Positions 50,236 to 59,311 of a stretch of 64,000 bases of DNA are shown here, in pieces; position 1 is the first letter of the stretch, and every line of letters begins with the position of its first letter. The DNA is taken from the NCBI RefSeq assembly GCF_024296925.1, contig NZ_CP101125.1, positions 2,916,501 to 2,980,500 on the forward strand, given 5' to 3'. The notes beneath the pieces are model-generated. The model did no database searches, was not told the DNA's origin, and saw nothing but the letters and a program-made list of their open reading frames with translations. The stretch is from Pseudomonas nunensis (GTDB taxonomy: Bacteria > Pseudomonadota > Gammaproteobacteria > Pseudomonadales > Pseudomonadaceae). The position numbers were made by a program, and so were the translations under genes.

Positions 50236-51206
50236 CGGGAGGCCTCGACGCGCACACGGGGGTCGAGCCAGTAATACAGGCAGTCGACAATCAAATTGAG
50301 CACCACGAAGATCACCACGACCACCATCAGATAAGCCACTACCACTGGCCGATCCAGCGTGTTGATGCTGTCCAGAATCAGCTTCCCGGCACCGGGCCAG
50401 GAAAAGATGCTTTCGGTGACCACGGCGTAGGCGATGGTCGATCCCAGTTCCATCGCCAGCACCGTGACCAGTGGAATCATGGTGTTGCGCATGACGTGCA
50501 TGCACATCACCCGCATCGGAGAGAGGCCCTTCGCGCGGGCAAATTTGACGAACTCTTGTGGCAGCACCTCCCGGACGCCTGCGCGGGTCAGGCGCAATAC
50601 CAGCGAGATTTTGAACAGCGCCAGGTTCAGCGCGGGCAACAACAGATGTTGCAGGCCATCAAGGGTCAGCCACGACCACTGCACTCCCAGCCACTCGCGG
50701 GTCTCGCCGCGCCCGCTGGCGGGCAGCCAGCCCAATTTGATCGAGAACAACATGATCATCATCAACGCTACCCAGAACGCGGGCAGTGAAAAGCCCACAA
50801 TGCTGCAGGCCATCATCAGGCGCGAGAACGGGTGATCGGGATAGGCGCCGGCAAATATGCCCAAGGGAACGCCAATCACCACGGCCAGGAACAGCGCGCT
50901 GAAGGCCAGTTCGAAGGTGGCTGGCAGTCGTTGCAGAATCAGGCGCATGGCGTCTTCGTGATAGACAAAACTCTGCCCCAGGTTGCCGTGGACGGCGCCC
51001 TTGAGAAAAATCAGGTATTGCTCCCACAACGGCTTATCCAGCCCCAGGTGTGCGATGGCCTGCAAGCGTTCGGCCTGATTGAGGTCTTCACCCACCAGAA
51101 TGTCCATGGGATTGCCAATGGCGTTCAAACCGATGAACACCACGAGGGTCATCAGCACAATCACCAGCAACGACTGAGTCAATCGTCGCAACGCCCAGCC
51201 GATCAT
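50232..51206 (-). CDS. ABC permease (DppB-like)
   Basis: The 324-residue product has six membrane helices. It has the DppB start (IGWALRRLTQSLLVIVLMTL) and the EAA loop (EFVKFARAKGLSPMRVMCMH). It overlaps the monooxygenase stop by 4 nt. Order in the operon is monooxygenase, DppB, DppC, DppD, DppF, binding protein, then two CMD genes. Confidence 0.92.
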   Translation of the reverse strand: MIGWALRRLTQSLLVIVLMTLVVFIGLNAIGNPMDILVGEDLNQAERLQAIAHLGLDKPLWEQYLIFLKGAVHGNLGQSFVYHEDAMRLILQRLPATFELAFSALFLAVVIGVPLGIFAGAYPDHPFSRLMMACSIVGFSLPAFWVALMMIMLFSIKLGWLPASGRGETREWLGVQWSWLTLDGLQHLLLPALNLALFKISLVLRLTRAGVREVLPQEFVKFARAKGLSPMRVMCMHVMRNTMIPLVTVLAMELGSTIAYAVVTESIFSWPGAGKLILDSINTLDRPVVVAYLMVVVVIFVVLNLIVDCLYYWLDPRVRVEASR

Positions 51207-52663
51207 TGCCGCAGCTCTTCAGCGGTAGGCTGGGCAGGCACCCATTCATCGCCCAGCAATTCGGGGTCTGCATAGCTGCGCATGGCTTCGAAATGCAGCG
51301 CAATGTCGTCGTTGAACAACTGGCCGACCAACGCGTGCGCCAGGCGTTTCGAGCCTTCGCTGATGGCCGGGATGTCGCCGGATACCGCGCCATAGGTCAA
51401 TGCCGCGGGATAACTGAAGCAATGGATATGGTTCAACCCCGGGCAACTGCCGGGTGTCTTTTCCTTGAATTCGAAACAGTCGCCCAGGTCCGGTAGTTCG
51501 GACAATTCGGCATCGAGCTCCGTGGAAGGCGCCTCGAAGCGATCCCGCCAGATACGGACCTGCGAGGCGAACGGCGCGAATTCCGGGCGCTGCTGAAAGT
51601 CCGTGCGAAAACCGGTGGCGAACACCAGGAAATCCGCTTCGATACGCGCAGTGGGCGTGTGCAGCCAGAGGCCGCCAGCCGGGTTTTGTTCCACCGAGAT
51701 TACCGGACTGCTCAGCAGGAACCGCGCTTTGCCGGAATTGGAAACCCTAAGCGTACTGCCGCGTGGCGGAGGCACTTGCTGGGTGTTGAGGTAGTTGCGA
51801 ATCCGCCATTTCCAGGCGTCCGGCAGACGCCAATAGCCGTGGATCATCCCCGGATTGCCGGCGCCCTTGCCTTTGTTGATGCGCGGCAACTCTGCACGGC
51901 GGATCAGCAGATCGACGCCCTTCGCGCCTGCTTCCAGCGTAGTGGCGGCACTGTCCATGGCAGACGCCCCGCCACCGATGACCGCAACGCGCTTGCCTTC
52001 GAACCATTCGTTCTGCAAACCGTCCGCCGAATGCGCCCACAAATGACTCGGTAGCTGCCGAGCGAATTCAGGCACCCAAGGGCCGCCCAGACCGTCGCGC
52101 CCGGTGGCGAGTACGACATGACGCGCCAATAGATTGTGCGTCTGCGTGGGGGTCACGATCTCCAGCTCAACCAGGCCGTCGGCTCTTGGCGCGACCCGGT
52201 TGACGCGGTGCTCATTGCGCACGTCCAGCGCCAAAACCTTGCGATACCAACGCAGGTAATCAGCCCATTGCAGACGCGGGATTTTATCCAGCGCGGCCCA
52301 GCCCTCGGCGCCAAATTGCGCTTCGTACCAGGCGCGAAACGTCAACGCCGGCAACCCGAGTGCCGGCCCGGTCAGGTGTTTGGGTGAGCGCAAGGTTTCC
52401 ATGCGGGCGGTGGTCGCCCAAGGCCCTTCGAAGCCTGCCGGCGACTGATCGAAAATCACCGCCACGACACCGAGGTGGCGCAACTCGGCAGCCAGTGCCA
52501 GCCCGGCCATGCCGCCGCCGATGATTGCCACATCGAGTACCGCTGCGCCTGCGCTGACGCGCGGCTTGACCCACGGATTGGCCGGAAGGTCGAGCCAGGC
52601 GAGATCCTGGCGCAAGCGTGCTTCGAGGGCCGCAAGGCCGGCTAGCGGGGTGGGATCGGACAT
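51203..52663 (-). CDS. FAD/NADP-binding flavin monooxygenase
   Basis: The 486-residue product has an FAD Rossmann motif (DVAIIGGGMAGLALAAEL, about residues 43-60). A second, NAD(P)-binding, motif (RVAVIGGGASAMDSAATTL) lies near residue 215, with LVFATGF before the C-terminal third. This layout matches class B-type flavin monooxygenases. It is first in the importer operon and may act on the imported compound. No Shine-Dalgarno is obvious before the ATG. The promoter region holds a large inverted repeat. Confidence 0.88.
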   Translation of the reverse strand: MSDPTPLAGLAALEARLRQDLAWLDLPANPWVKPRVSAGAAVLDVAIIGGGMAGLALAAELRHLGVVAVIFDQSPAGFEGPWATTARMETLRSPKHLTGPALGLPALTFRAWYEAQFGAEGWAALDKIPRLQWADYLRWYRKVLALDVRNEHRVNRVAPRADGLVELEIVTPTQTHNLLARHVVLATGRDGLGGPWVPEFARQLPSHLWAHSADGLQNEWFEGKRVAVIGGGASAMDSAATTLEAGAKGVDLLIRRAELPRINKGKGAGNPGMIHGYWRLPDAWKWRIRNYLNTQQVPPPRGSTLRVSNSGKARFLLSSPVISVEQNPAGGLWLHTPTARIEADFLVFATGFRTDFQQRPEFAPFASQVRIWRDRFEAPSTELDAELSELPDLGDCFEFKEKTPGSCPGLNHIHCFSYPAALTYGAVSGDIPAISEGSKRLAHALVGQLFNDDIALHFEAMRSYADPELLGDEWVPAQPTAEELRQ

Positions 52664-52716
52664 TGATTGCTACTCGATGACGATCGAGAGCATTTCACTC
52701 GACCCTTTGTTGAAAT

Positions 52717-52780
52717 CACTTTAAAAAGCATTCAAGGCCGACAAGAAATGAATTCTAAAGGCTATTGAATGCTTAAAGTG
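52717..52780. promoter_or_regulatory. Inverted repeat in the monooxygenase-operon promoter
   Basis: CACTTTAA-AAA-GCATTCAA (52717-52735) is the inverse of TTGAATGCTTAAAGTG (52765-52780) apart from a three-A bulge. It is AT-rich and lies 55-120 nt before the monooxygenase start. It could be a regulator site or a hairpin; a T run follows it at 52795-52800. Confidence 0.5.
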
Positions 52781-52891
52781 AATACTAGAAGGGGTTTTTT
52801 ATTCTAACAACGCTCAAAAGAACATATTGATATTCATAAATGGAATTAATGAGCGACGAAACGCTAGACCAAGACCTGCGGCTAACCTGCC

Positions 52892-53842
52892 TTACTCCGC
52901 GTAGATGCTCTGCAAAAGCGCGTCATGGGCACTGGCTTCATGCATGACCATCTCCGGCAGCAGCAATTTTGCCGAAGTGGCGATCTCGCCGATCAGCGCA
53001 CGAGTCACGTCGGACAACGGGCTGGCGAACGCCGAAATCAAGCCAAAGAAAAACGGGATGTTGCAGGCAATCGGCCTGACCACCACGCCTTCCAACGGCA
53101 CGCCCATCGCGGTAAAGGGATCGACCAGCGCAACACCCAATCCGACTCTGGCCATCTGCATCGCGACCAGCGAGGTGTTGGTATCAAGCATGCGTGCCGG
53201 TGGCCCGCCGGCATCGTGGAAGGCTTTGTCGACACGTCGACGAAACCGGTACGGATTGGCCATGGTGATCAAGGTCTGTTGCGCCAGCAGTTCCATGGAC
53301 AGCACGTCGTGCGACGCCAATTCGGAACTGGCCGACAACACCGCGACGCAGGGCGCCTCGCCGATCCAGTGAATCTCCAACCCGCGATGTTCCAGCGGCA
53401 GGCTCACGGCGCCCAGGTCCATGGTCTTCGACAGCACCGCTTGCACCACATTTTCCGGTGACATGCTCTGCAACTGGATCTGCTGCGGACGCAGGCTATC
53501 CGGCAAGCGTGCCAGCGCCGCAGGCAGCAGCCCAAGCGCCAATGCCGAGATCGCGACCAATTTGATCTGATGATTTTCTTCCAGCGCAATGTGCTGCGCG
53601 CGCTGGCGAATGTTGCGAATGCCCAGCAGTGCGCTTTCGACTTCGGCGTACATCATGAACGCCTTGTGGGTAGGCGTGACCTTCGGCCCGCTGCGTTCGA
53701 ACAAGGCAAAGCCGAGCTCTTGCTCCAGCTCCTGAATGACCCGGGTAACCGAAGGTTGGGAACGGCCGAGCATCTTTCCCGCTGCGGTGACACTGCCCGC
53801 CGACATCACAGCAGCGAAGGCTTCAAGCTGACGCAGATCCAT
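52892..53842 (-). CDS. LysR-type regulator, divergent from the Ehu-like importer
   Basis: The start at 53842 with AAGG upstream gives 316 residues beginning MDLRQLEAFAAVMSAGSVTA. It has the LysR helix-turn-helix (AAGKMLGRSQPSVTRVIQEL) and an effector domain resembling NocR/OccR-type opine or amino-acid regulators (FEHRG-like IHWIGEAPC region). It probably controls the ABC operon starting at 54127. The monooxygenase operon on its other side is less likely. Confidence 0.9.
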   Translation of the reverse strand: MDLRQLEAFAAVMSAGSVTAAGKMLGRSQPSVTRVIQELEQELGFALFERSGPKVTPTHKAFMMYAEVESALLGIRNIRQRAQHIALEENHQIKLVAISALALGLLPAALARLPDSLRPQQIQLQSMSPENVVQAVLSKTMDLGAVSLPLEHRGLEIHWIGEAPCVAVLSASSELASHDVLSMELLAQQTLITMANPYRFRRRVDKAFHDAGGPPARMLDTNTSLVAMQMARVGLGVALVDPFTAMGVPLEGVVVRPIACNIPFFFGLISAFASPLSDVTRALIGEIATSAKLLLPEMVMHEASAHDALLQSIYAE

Positions 53843-54005
53843 AAGCACGCCTTGATCAATACAGAGACTGACAGGAGCACAGCACATCAGGCTCCCAAGT
53901 TCGAAGCGCGAAAGTCTACACACAGTTCACGCATATATCGCGTCAGCCGCCCCCCGTGTCCGGCCTCACGACGGCAACGCCCTGCCCCCTGCGCCATTTA
54001 CCTCG

Positions 54006-54055
54006 ATCTATAGATATTCCCCAACGATATTTAAAAAATGATTTTTATAGCTATA
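54006..54055. promoter_or_regulatory. Two 10-bp palindromes in the divergent LysR/importer region
   Basis: ATCTATAGAT (54006-54015) and TATAGCTATA (54046-54055) share CTATAG/TATAG and lie 40 bp apart centre to centre, four helical turns. The spacing and symmetry suit LysR-family binding. They are 70-120 nt before the importer start. Confidence 0.45.
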
Positions 54056-54126
54056 GAGTCGACGAAAGTGCCATCTGCTGAATCGGTTAGCCCAGCCCCT
54101 TTATCACCACCCTGACGAGTACATCA

Positions 54127-54999
54127 ATGAAAGGCATCAAACTTCGTTCGTTGTCAGCCACCCTCGGTTCGGCCGCTTTGCTGAGCGCAGTGTTTGCCTC
54201 ATCTGCCATGGCCGGCCTGTTGGAAAAAGGTCGCAGCAGCGGGCTCACCGCAGGCATCGCCAACGAGCAGCCCTATGCTTATATCGGCACGGATGGAAAC
54301 GTCACCGGTGCCAACGTCGAGGTATTGCAGGCCATTTTGAAACCACTGGGCATCACCAAAATCGACACGCCGATCACCGATTTTGGCTCGCTGGTTCCAG
54401 GCCTCGCCGCCGGGCGTTTCGATCTGATCGGCGCGGGCCTGTTCATCAATCCCGCTCGCTGCAAAGTCATTGGCTACTCCAATCCCGTCACCCATTCCGG
54501 CGGCGCGTTTATTGTCAAAGCGGGCAACCCGTTGAAGCTGCACAGCCTCAAGGATGTCGCCGTAAACGCAAAAGTACGCCTGGCCACTCAAACCGGCACC
54601 AATCAGGTTCAGGAAGCCAAGGACACTGGCATTGCCGCCAGCAACGTCATCCTGTTCGACAAAGACACCGAGGCACTGGCCGCGCTCCAGGCCGATCGCG
54701 TCGATGTGGTGTACTTCCCCGATGCCGAGATCATCAGCCTGGTGAAAAAAGCCAACAGCCCGGCGATCGAACGCGCCCTGCCCTTCAATCAGATTCCCGA
54801 TGCCCAAGGCAAGCCGACCTGGAATTACCACGCCTATGGCCTGCCGAAAAACGATCCTGAGTTCACCCAGGCGTTCAACGATCAACTGGCGAAGCTGCGT
54901 GCGTCCGGCGAACTGTTGACGATTCTGCAGAAGTACGGCTACACCGAAAATGAACTGCCGGAAGCCGATGTGACTGCGGCACAACGCTGCGCACTCTGA
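54127..54999 (+). CDS. Ectoine-type ABC substrate-binding protein (EhuB-like)
   Basis: The 290-residue product has a signal peptide cleaved near residue 29 (SSAMAG). It has the EhuB-type core (LTAGIANEQPYAYIGTDGNV; FGSLVPGLAAGRFDLIGAGL; INPARC). The family binds ectoine/hydroxyectoine or related amino-acid-like solutes. Two permease genes and an ATPase follow. No EutD/EutE enzymes of ectoine breakdown are complete here, so the ligand remains uncertain. Confidence 0.85.
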   Translation: MKGIKLRSLSATLGSAALLSAVFASSAMAGLLEKGRSSGLTAGIANEQPYAYIGTDGNVTGANVEVLQAILKPLGITKIDTPITDFGSLVPGLAAGRFDLIGAGLFINPARCKVIGYSNPVTHSGGAFIVKAGNPLKLHSLKDVAVNAKVRLATQTGTNQVQEAKDTGIAASNVILFDKDTEALAALQADRVDVVYFPDAEIISLVKKANSPAIERALPFNQIPDAQGKPTWNYHAYGLPKNDPEFTQAFNDQLAKLRASGELLTILQKYGYTENELPEADVTAAQRCAL

Positions 55000-55026
55000 C
55001 ACTCACCGCACTGAGAGAACTTCGCT

Positions 55027-55185
55027 TTGCACAAGCACATCATCGGCGAAATCAGCACGTTGAGCTGGGGAACGCTGACCTTTGACCCGCCCTTGCTGGC
55101 GGATCTGCAACTGCCGTATTTCGACATCCAGGCGCCGTTGCCCGGGCCCAAACTGGCGATCATCGCCGGTATGAGGCCATGTTGA
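55027..55185 (+). pseudogene. Truncated succinylglutamate desuccinylase/aspartoacylase-family start
   Basis: A TTG-started 52-codon frame ends DIQAPLPGPKLAIIAGMRPC, immediately followed by a stop that overlaps the next gene's ATG. The segment GPKLAIIAGM is what precedes the zinc-binding HGNE motif in AstE/AspA-family deacylases. The HGNE and the remaining about 280 residues are absent. It looks like an internal deletion that joined the 5' end of a deacylase gene to the permease start. It may now act only as a translational bridge. Confidence 0.6.
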
Positions 55186-55859
55186 TCGAACCCGCAACGC
55201 TGGATACCGCCACGTTCATTGCCCGGCAGTTGGCCAAAGGTGCGTTGACGACACTGGAAATCACCGTCCTTGCGGAGCTGGTGGTGTTGCTGATGTCCTT
55301 CGTCATCGCGCTGATGCGTCTTTCATCGTCGCGAGCCCTGCGCTGGATCGCCACGATCTATGTCGAAGTGCTGCGCGGCATCTCCGCACTGGTGCTGTTG
55401 TTCTACCTGTTTTTCATTTTGCCGTTGTTCGGCATCAGCCTGTCGCCCATGACCACGGGGGTCATCGGCCTGGGCCTGACATTCTCGGCCTATGGATCGG
55501 AAATCGTCCGCTCGGCGCTGATCAACGTCAGCCACGGACAACGCGATGCGCTTCGGGCGCTGGACTTTGGCCCTGTGACGGCATTTCGTCGCATCCTGTT
55601 GCCCCAGGCCCTGCCCTTCATGTTGCCGCCGTTGGGCAATCAATTGGTGGAACTGATGAAAACCACCTCGCTGGTGTCATTGATTACCCTGAGCGACCTG
55701 ACATTTTCCGGCGGGCAACTGGTAACCACCCTGGGCCAACAGACGCTGATCTGGAGCATCGTGCTGGTGTGCTATTTCGTCATGGCCTGGCCAATGAGTT
55801 GGCTGGTTCGGCGTTATGAGCAACATGTCACTGCGTGGCGACAGGACCGCACATCATGA
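55179..55859 (+). CDS. ABC amino-acid-type permease (EhuC-like)
   Basis: The 226-residue HisM/GlnP-type permease has five membrane helices and the EAA loop (ALRALDFGPVTAFRRILLPQ). It starts inside the truncated deacylase fragment and overlaps the next permease by 4 nt (ATGA). Confidence 0.9.
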   Translation: MLIEPATLDTATFIARQLAKGALTTLEITVLAELVVLLMSFVIALMRLSSSRALRWIATIYVEVLRGISALVLLFYLFFILPLFGISLSPMTTGVIGLGLTFSAYGSEIVRSALINVSHGQRDALRALDFGPVTAFRRILLPQALPFMLPPLGNQLVELMKTTSLVSLITLSDLTFSGGQLVTTLGQQTLIWSIVLVCYFVMAWPMSWLVRRYEQHVTAWRQDRTS

Positions 55860-56506
55860 ATTTCGACTACGACTTTGCCTGGTCAATTCTGCCGGATCTG
55901 TTGCGAGGCCTGCTGGTCACCCTCCAAGTAGTGGTGCTCGGCTTCCTGCTCGCGGTGTTGCTCGGTCTGGTGTTGGCCATGGCCCAGCGATCGCGGGTCG
56001 CCATCGTCCATGCCGTGAGCACGGGCTACCTGAGTTTTTTCCGCAACACGCCGTTGATGGTCCAGTTGTATGTGCTGTTCTTTGCCTTTCCGCTGGTGGG
56101 GATCACCCTGCCGGCGATCTCTACCGGGGTCATCGGACTGGGCCTGTATTACGGTGCCTACATCGCCGAGGCCTATCGCGGAGCCATCGACGGTGTGCCG
56201 GCCGGACAATGGGAAGCCGCCAAGGCACTGGATTTCGATACCGCGACGACGTGGCAAAGGATCGTCCTGCCCCAAGCGCTGAAGCCCATGCTGCCGGTCC
56301 TCGGCAACTACCTGATCGGCATGTTCAAGGAAACCCCGCTGCTCGCCGTCATCACCATTCCGGAACTGTTTCAGGCGGCCAAGCAAATCGCTGGCATGAC
56401 CTATCGCTACAACGAACCCTATACCGTCATGGCCCTGATGTTTCTCGCGATCAGCGTGCCGACTTCCCTATTTTTCAGATACCTCGAAAGGCGCAGCCAT
56501 GACTGA
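55856..56506 (+). CDS. ABC amino-acid-type permease (EhuD-like)
   Basis: The start at 55856 (MNFDYDFAW) gives 216 residues with the EAA loop (AAKALDFDTATTWQRIVLPQ) and FFRNTPLMVQLYVLFF typical of this family. It forms the transmembrane pair with the preceding gene and overlaps the ATPase start by 8 nt. Confidence 0.91.
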   Translation: MNFDYDFAWSILPDLLRGLLVTLQVVVLGFLLAVLLGLVLAMAQRSRVAIVHAVSTGYLSFFRNTPLMVQLYVLFFAFPLVGITLPAISTGVIGLGLYYGAYIAEAYRGAIDGVPAGQWEAAKALDFDTATTWQRIVLPQALKPMLPVLGNYLIGMFKETPLLAVITIPELFQAAKQIAGMTYRYNEPYTVMALMFLAISVPTSLFFRYLERRSHD

Positions 56507-57290
56507 TCTCGCACACGCCCAAAGCCTCGCGCCGGCGCAGATTTCGCTCAAGCAGGTGGTAAAGAATTTTGGCAGCACACGGGTCATCGACCACCTCGAC
56601 CTGAGCATCCCGCAAGGCCAGAAAGTCGCCTTGATCGGCCCCAGCGGTTCAGGGAAATCCACGGTTTTGCGTTTGATCAAAGGGCTCGAAACGTATCAGC
56701 ATGGCAGCATTGAAGTCGCTGGCGCGGCGGTGCCAGTCAAACGCTCGGGCTGGCGCTGGCCAGGCGCCGGAAAGACGCCCGTGGTGCATCGCGTGGGCAT
56801 GGTTTTCCAGCAGTTCAACCTGTTCCCGCATCTGACGGTTCAGGAAAACATCACCGAGGCGCCCTTCCGGGTGTTGAAACTCAGCCGCGAAGAAGCCAAC
56901 GCCCGCGCAGAGCAATACTTGGGTCTGGTTGGTTTAAGCCACAAGGCCGACGCGTTCCCGAGCCAACTGTCAGGCGGCCAACAGCAACGCGTGGCGATCG
57001 CCCGAGCCCTGGCGATGCGCCCGCAAGTCATGCTGTTCGACGAAGTCACCTCTGCGTTGGACCCGGAACTGGTCGGCGAAGTGTTGGCGGTCATCCGCGC
57101 CATCGCTCATGAGCAGCAGATGACCATGCTGTTGGTGACCCATGAAATGAAGTTCGCTCAGGACATCGCTGATCGGGTGTTGTTTATGGAAGCCGGGAAA
57201 ATTGTCGCCGATGGCTCGCCAAGGCAAATATTGGTCAATCCTGACAACGAACGGACCCGACGCTTTCTGAACCTGGTCGAACAGCGTTAA
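56499..57290 (+). CDS. ABC ATPase of the Ehu-like importer
   Basis: The 263-residue product has Walker A GPSGSGKST, Q-loop VFQQFNLFPH, signature LSGGQQQR, Walker B VMLFDEVTSALD and switch His in LLVTHEM. It completes a full importer (binding protein, two permeases, ATPase). Confidence 0.94.
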   Translation: MTDLAHAQSLAPAQISLKQVVKNFGSTRVIDHLDLSIPQGQKVALIGPSGSGKSTVLRLIKGLETYQHGSIEVAGAAVPVKRSGWRWPGAGKTPVVHRVGMVFQQFNLFPHLTVQENITEAPFRVLKLSREEANARAEQYLGLVGLSHKADAFPSQLSGGQQQRVAIARALAMRPQVMLFDEVTSALDPELVGEVLAVIRAIAHEQQMTMLLVTHEMKFAQDIADRVLFMEAGKIVADGSPRQILVNPDNERTRRFLNLVEQR

Positions 57291-57344
57291 TGCTTGATCA
57301 CGGTTGCTGAATCTCTTCTCTAACTCATGACAAGGACGAATGAC

Positions 57345-58094
57345 ATGTCGAGACTGAAAAACAAATACGCGTTGATCACGGGCGGCACCTCCGGCATCGG
57401 CCTGGAAACCGCTCGCCAGTTTTTGGCGCAAGGTGCAACGGTCGCGATCACCGGGCGCAGCGAAAGCGCACTGGCGGCGGCCCGGCAAGAACTGGGCGAC
57501 GCCGTCCTGGCGATTCAAAGTGATGCCGGCGATACAGCCGGCCAACGGACGCTGGCACGCAAACTCGCCGGGCTGTGGCCTCGGCTGGATGTGCTGTTCG
57601 TCAACGCCGGTGACGTTACTCACCGGTCGATCGAGGATTGGGATGAGTCGGCATGGGATCAGCTCATGCAAACCAATCTCAAAGGACCGTTCTTCCTGAT
57701 CCAGGCGCTCTTGCCTTTACTGGCAAACCCCTCGTCAGTGATTCTTTGCGGCTCTGTCAGCGCCAGGATCGGTCTTGCGCAGAGCAGTGCGTATGCCGCG
57801 AGCAAGGCCGGACTGCTTTCATTGGCGCGGACACTGTCGGGCGAGTTGATTGAGCGCGGCATCCGCGTCAATGGGCTAAGCCCGGGGCCGACTGAAACAG
57901 CGGCCCTGAGCAAACTGGGCCTGCCCGCCGCAGAGCAGGAAGCGTTGCGCGAGAGAATCCGTCAACTGGTCCCCATCGGGCGCCTGGGAACCCCGTGGGA
58001 ATTGGCCAAGGCGGCGGTCTACCTGGCTTCTGACGAATCGACGTTCGTCGTGGGGACCGAATTGCTCGTGGATGGCGGCGTCGGCAATTTGTGA
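57345..58094 (+). CDS. Short-chain dehydrogenase/reductase
   Basis: The start at 57345 with AAGGA upstream gives 249 residues. It has the cofactor loop TGGTSGIG, the NAG motif VNAGD, catalytic Ser in SVSAR and the YAASKAG active site, and ends LLVDGGVGNL. The Arg in TGRSES after the second strand favours NADP. It is last in the importer operon and probably modifies the imported compound. Confidence 0.92.
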   Translation: MSRLKNKYALITGGTSGIGLETARQFLAQGATVAITGRSESALAAARQELGDAVLAIQSDAGDTAGQRTLARKLAGLWPRLDVLFVNAGDVTHRSIEDWDESAWDQLMQTNLKGPFFLIQALLPLLANPSSVILCGSVSARIGLAQSSAYAASKAGLLSLARTLSGELIERGIRVNGLSPGPTETAALSKLGLPAAEQEALRERIRQLVPIGRLGTPWELAKAAVYLASDESTFVVGTELLVDGGVGNL

Positions 58095-58121
58095 AAATCA
58101 AACACCTGCCCGCGCCGGTAT

Positions 58122-58169
58122 AACCTTCAGGAGGAGGACGCGGTAATGCGCCTGCCAAAGGCAAGTAAC
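58122..58169 (+). pseudogene. Remnant copy of the small protein tail
   Basis: 48 bp nearly identical to 41569-41616, encoding the same end PSGGGRGNAPAKGK and stop. A stop codon (TAA at 58121-58123) stands directly before it in frame, and the first two-thirds of the gene are missing. The rest of 58095-58320 shows nothing recognisable. Confidence 0.75.
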
Positions 58170-58320
58170 GCAGGTATGGAAGGTGCTTTGCCGAAGGGTC
58201 GCAATCGAAACTCTGCTCACTGACCCCAAACTTTGCCGCCATGGCTGAACGCAGGATCGCTTCGGCCTGGCTCTCCGCCCTCGCCTACCCGGCCTGGTTC
58301 ATCTACACAGGGCTAGATAA

Positions 58321-58617
58321 TCAGGCGACCTTCAATATCTCGACACGCACCCGCCCATCAGCCATGTGATGAAGATAGTCGCGCCATTTTATGAAGGCTT
58401 GCTGCTGTCTGCTGGAGGCTTCCTGCCACTGAGTGCCGCCGATAAAATTGACCGGGATGGACATCATCAGGGCGGTCGCATCGTCAAGCTCATCAATGAG
58501 CTCGCGCCCATTGGGTACTTCGAGAATTAGTGATCGCATAGGAACCTGTTTTTTTAGGGCTACTACATCGACTTGCCAACTGCCTGATCGTGCGAGAGTT
58601 CCGATGAACGGCCTCAT
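58321..58617 (-). CDS. Small hypothetical protein
   Basis: The 98-residue product has a strong AAAGGGGA ribosome site before the ATG at 58617. An internal ATG at 58539 (MRSLILEVPNGRELIDEL) also has a possible site. It is mixed alpha/beta (FIKWRDYLHHMADGRVRVEIL) with no known motif and may be an orphan from a variable locus. Confidence 0.6.
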   Translation of the reverse strand: MRPFIGTLARSGSWQVDVVALKKQVPMRSLILEVPNGRELIDELDDATALMMSIPVNFIGGTQWQEASSRQQQAFIKWRDYLHHMADGRVRVEILKVA

Positions 58618-58691
58618 CTAATTCCCCTTTCTGCCGATGCGCGCGACAAGCGCCCGATGGGAAAACCCAAAACCACCCAGCTTTCGTGGTT

Positions 58692-59192
58692 TCACTCCCT
58701 GCTGGCTTTGGGTATCGCTATCCGGTTGCTGGTCTTGACCTCGCGCAAGGCCAGGCTGGACTGGATCGAGGCAATACCCACCTGACGCCGTAGTACCTGC
58801 TCGATAAAGTCACTGTAGCTATCAAGGTCCTCTGCCAGCACTTGCAGCACGTAATCGGCATCCCCGGTGATCTTGTGACAGGACAACACTTCGGGCAGTT
58901 GCGCAATCACCGCCTCGAAAGCGTCCGGCGCGTGGTCGGCATGGGTGGAGAAACGGATGTGCACGAACGCCAGGATATCGAGCCCCAGCATGCGTCGATC
59001 AAGGTTGGCCTGATAACCCTTGATCACGCCCGCCTCTTCCATTCTCTTACGCCGCCGCCAGCACGGCGTCAGGCTTAATGACAGACGTTCACTGAGATCG
59101 GCGTTGGAGATACTCGCATCCTCCTGCAGCAGCGCAAGTATCGCCAGGTCGGTGTCGTCGAGACTGATGCGTTTGGATGTTTTTTTCTTCAT
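58692..59192 (-). CDS. Lrp/AsnC-family regulator of the acetylpolyamine cluster
   Basis: The start at 59192 with AGGA upstream gives 166 residues. After a basic leader (MKKKTSKR) comes the helix-turn-helix (DASISNADLSERLSLSLTPCWRRR) and a RAM domain (CHKITGDADYVLQVLAEDLD). It is divergent from the amidohydrolase gene with 119 nt between, so it probably controls that operon in response to an amino acid or polyamine. Confidence 0.92.
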   Translation of the reverse strand: MKKKTSKRISLDDTDLAILALLQEDASISNADLSERLSLSLTPCWRRRKRMEEAGVIKGYQANLDRRMLGLDILAFVHIRFSTHADHAPDAFEAVIAQLPEVLSCHKITGDADYVLQVLAEDLDSYSDFIEQVLRRQVGIASIQSSLALREVKTSNRIAIPKASRE

Positions 59193-59311
59193 TTCGCCAT
59201 TCCTGAGTAAATCCTCCCGCAATATCCACCAAAGCCTGAATATAAAGCAAAGATTTCGCCTCCGTACCAGAACAAAATATTTGCACTGGTTCACATCAAC
59301 GGATGCGCACA

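Noticed and set aside
54127..57290. Firm assignment as an ectoine uptake system (ehuBCDA)
   Set aside because: The binding protein resembles EhuB, but the ectoine-degrading enzymes are absent or truncated, so gene symbols were not assigned.
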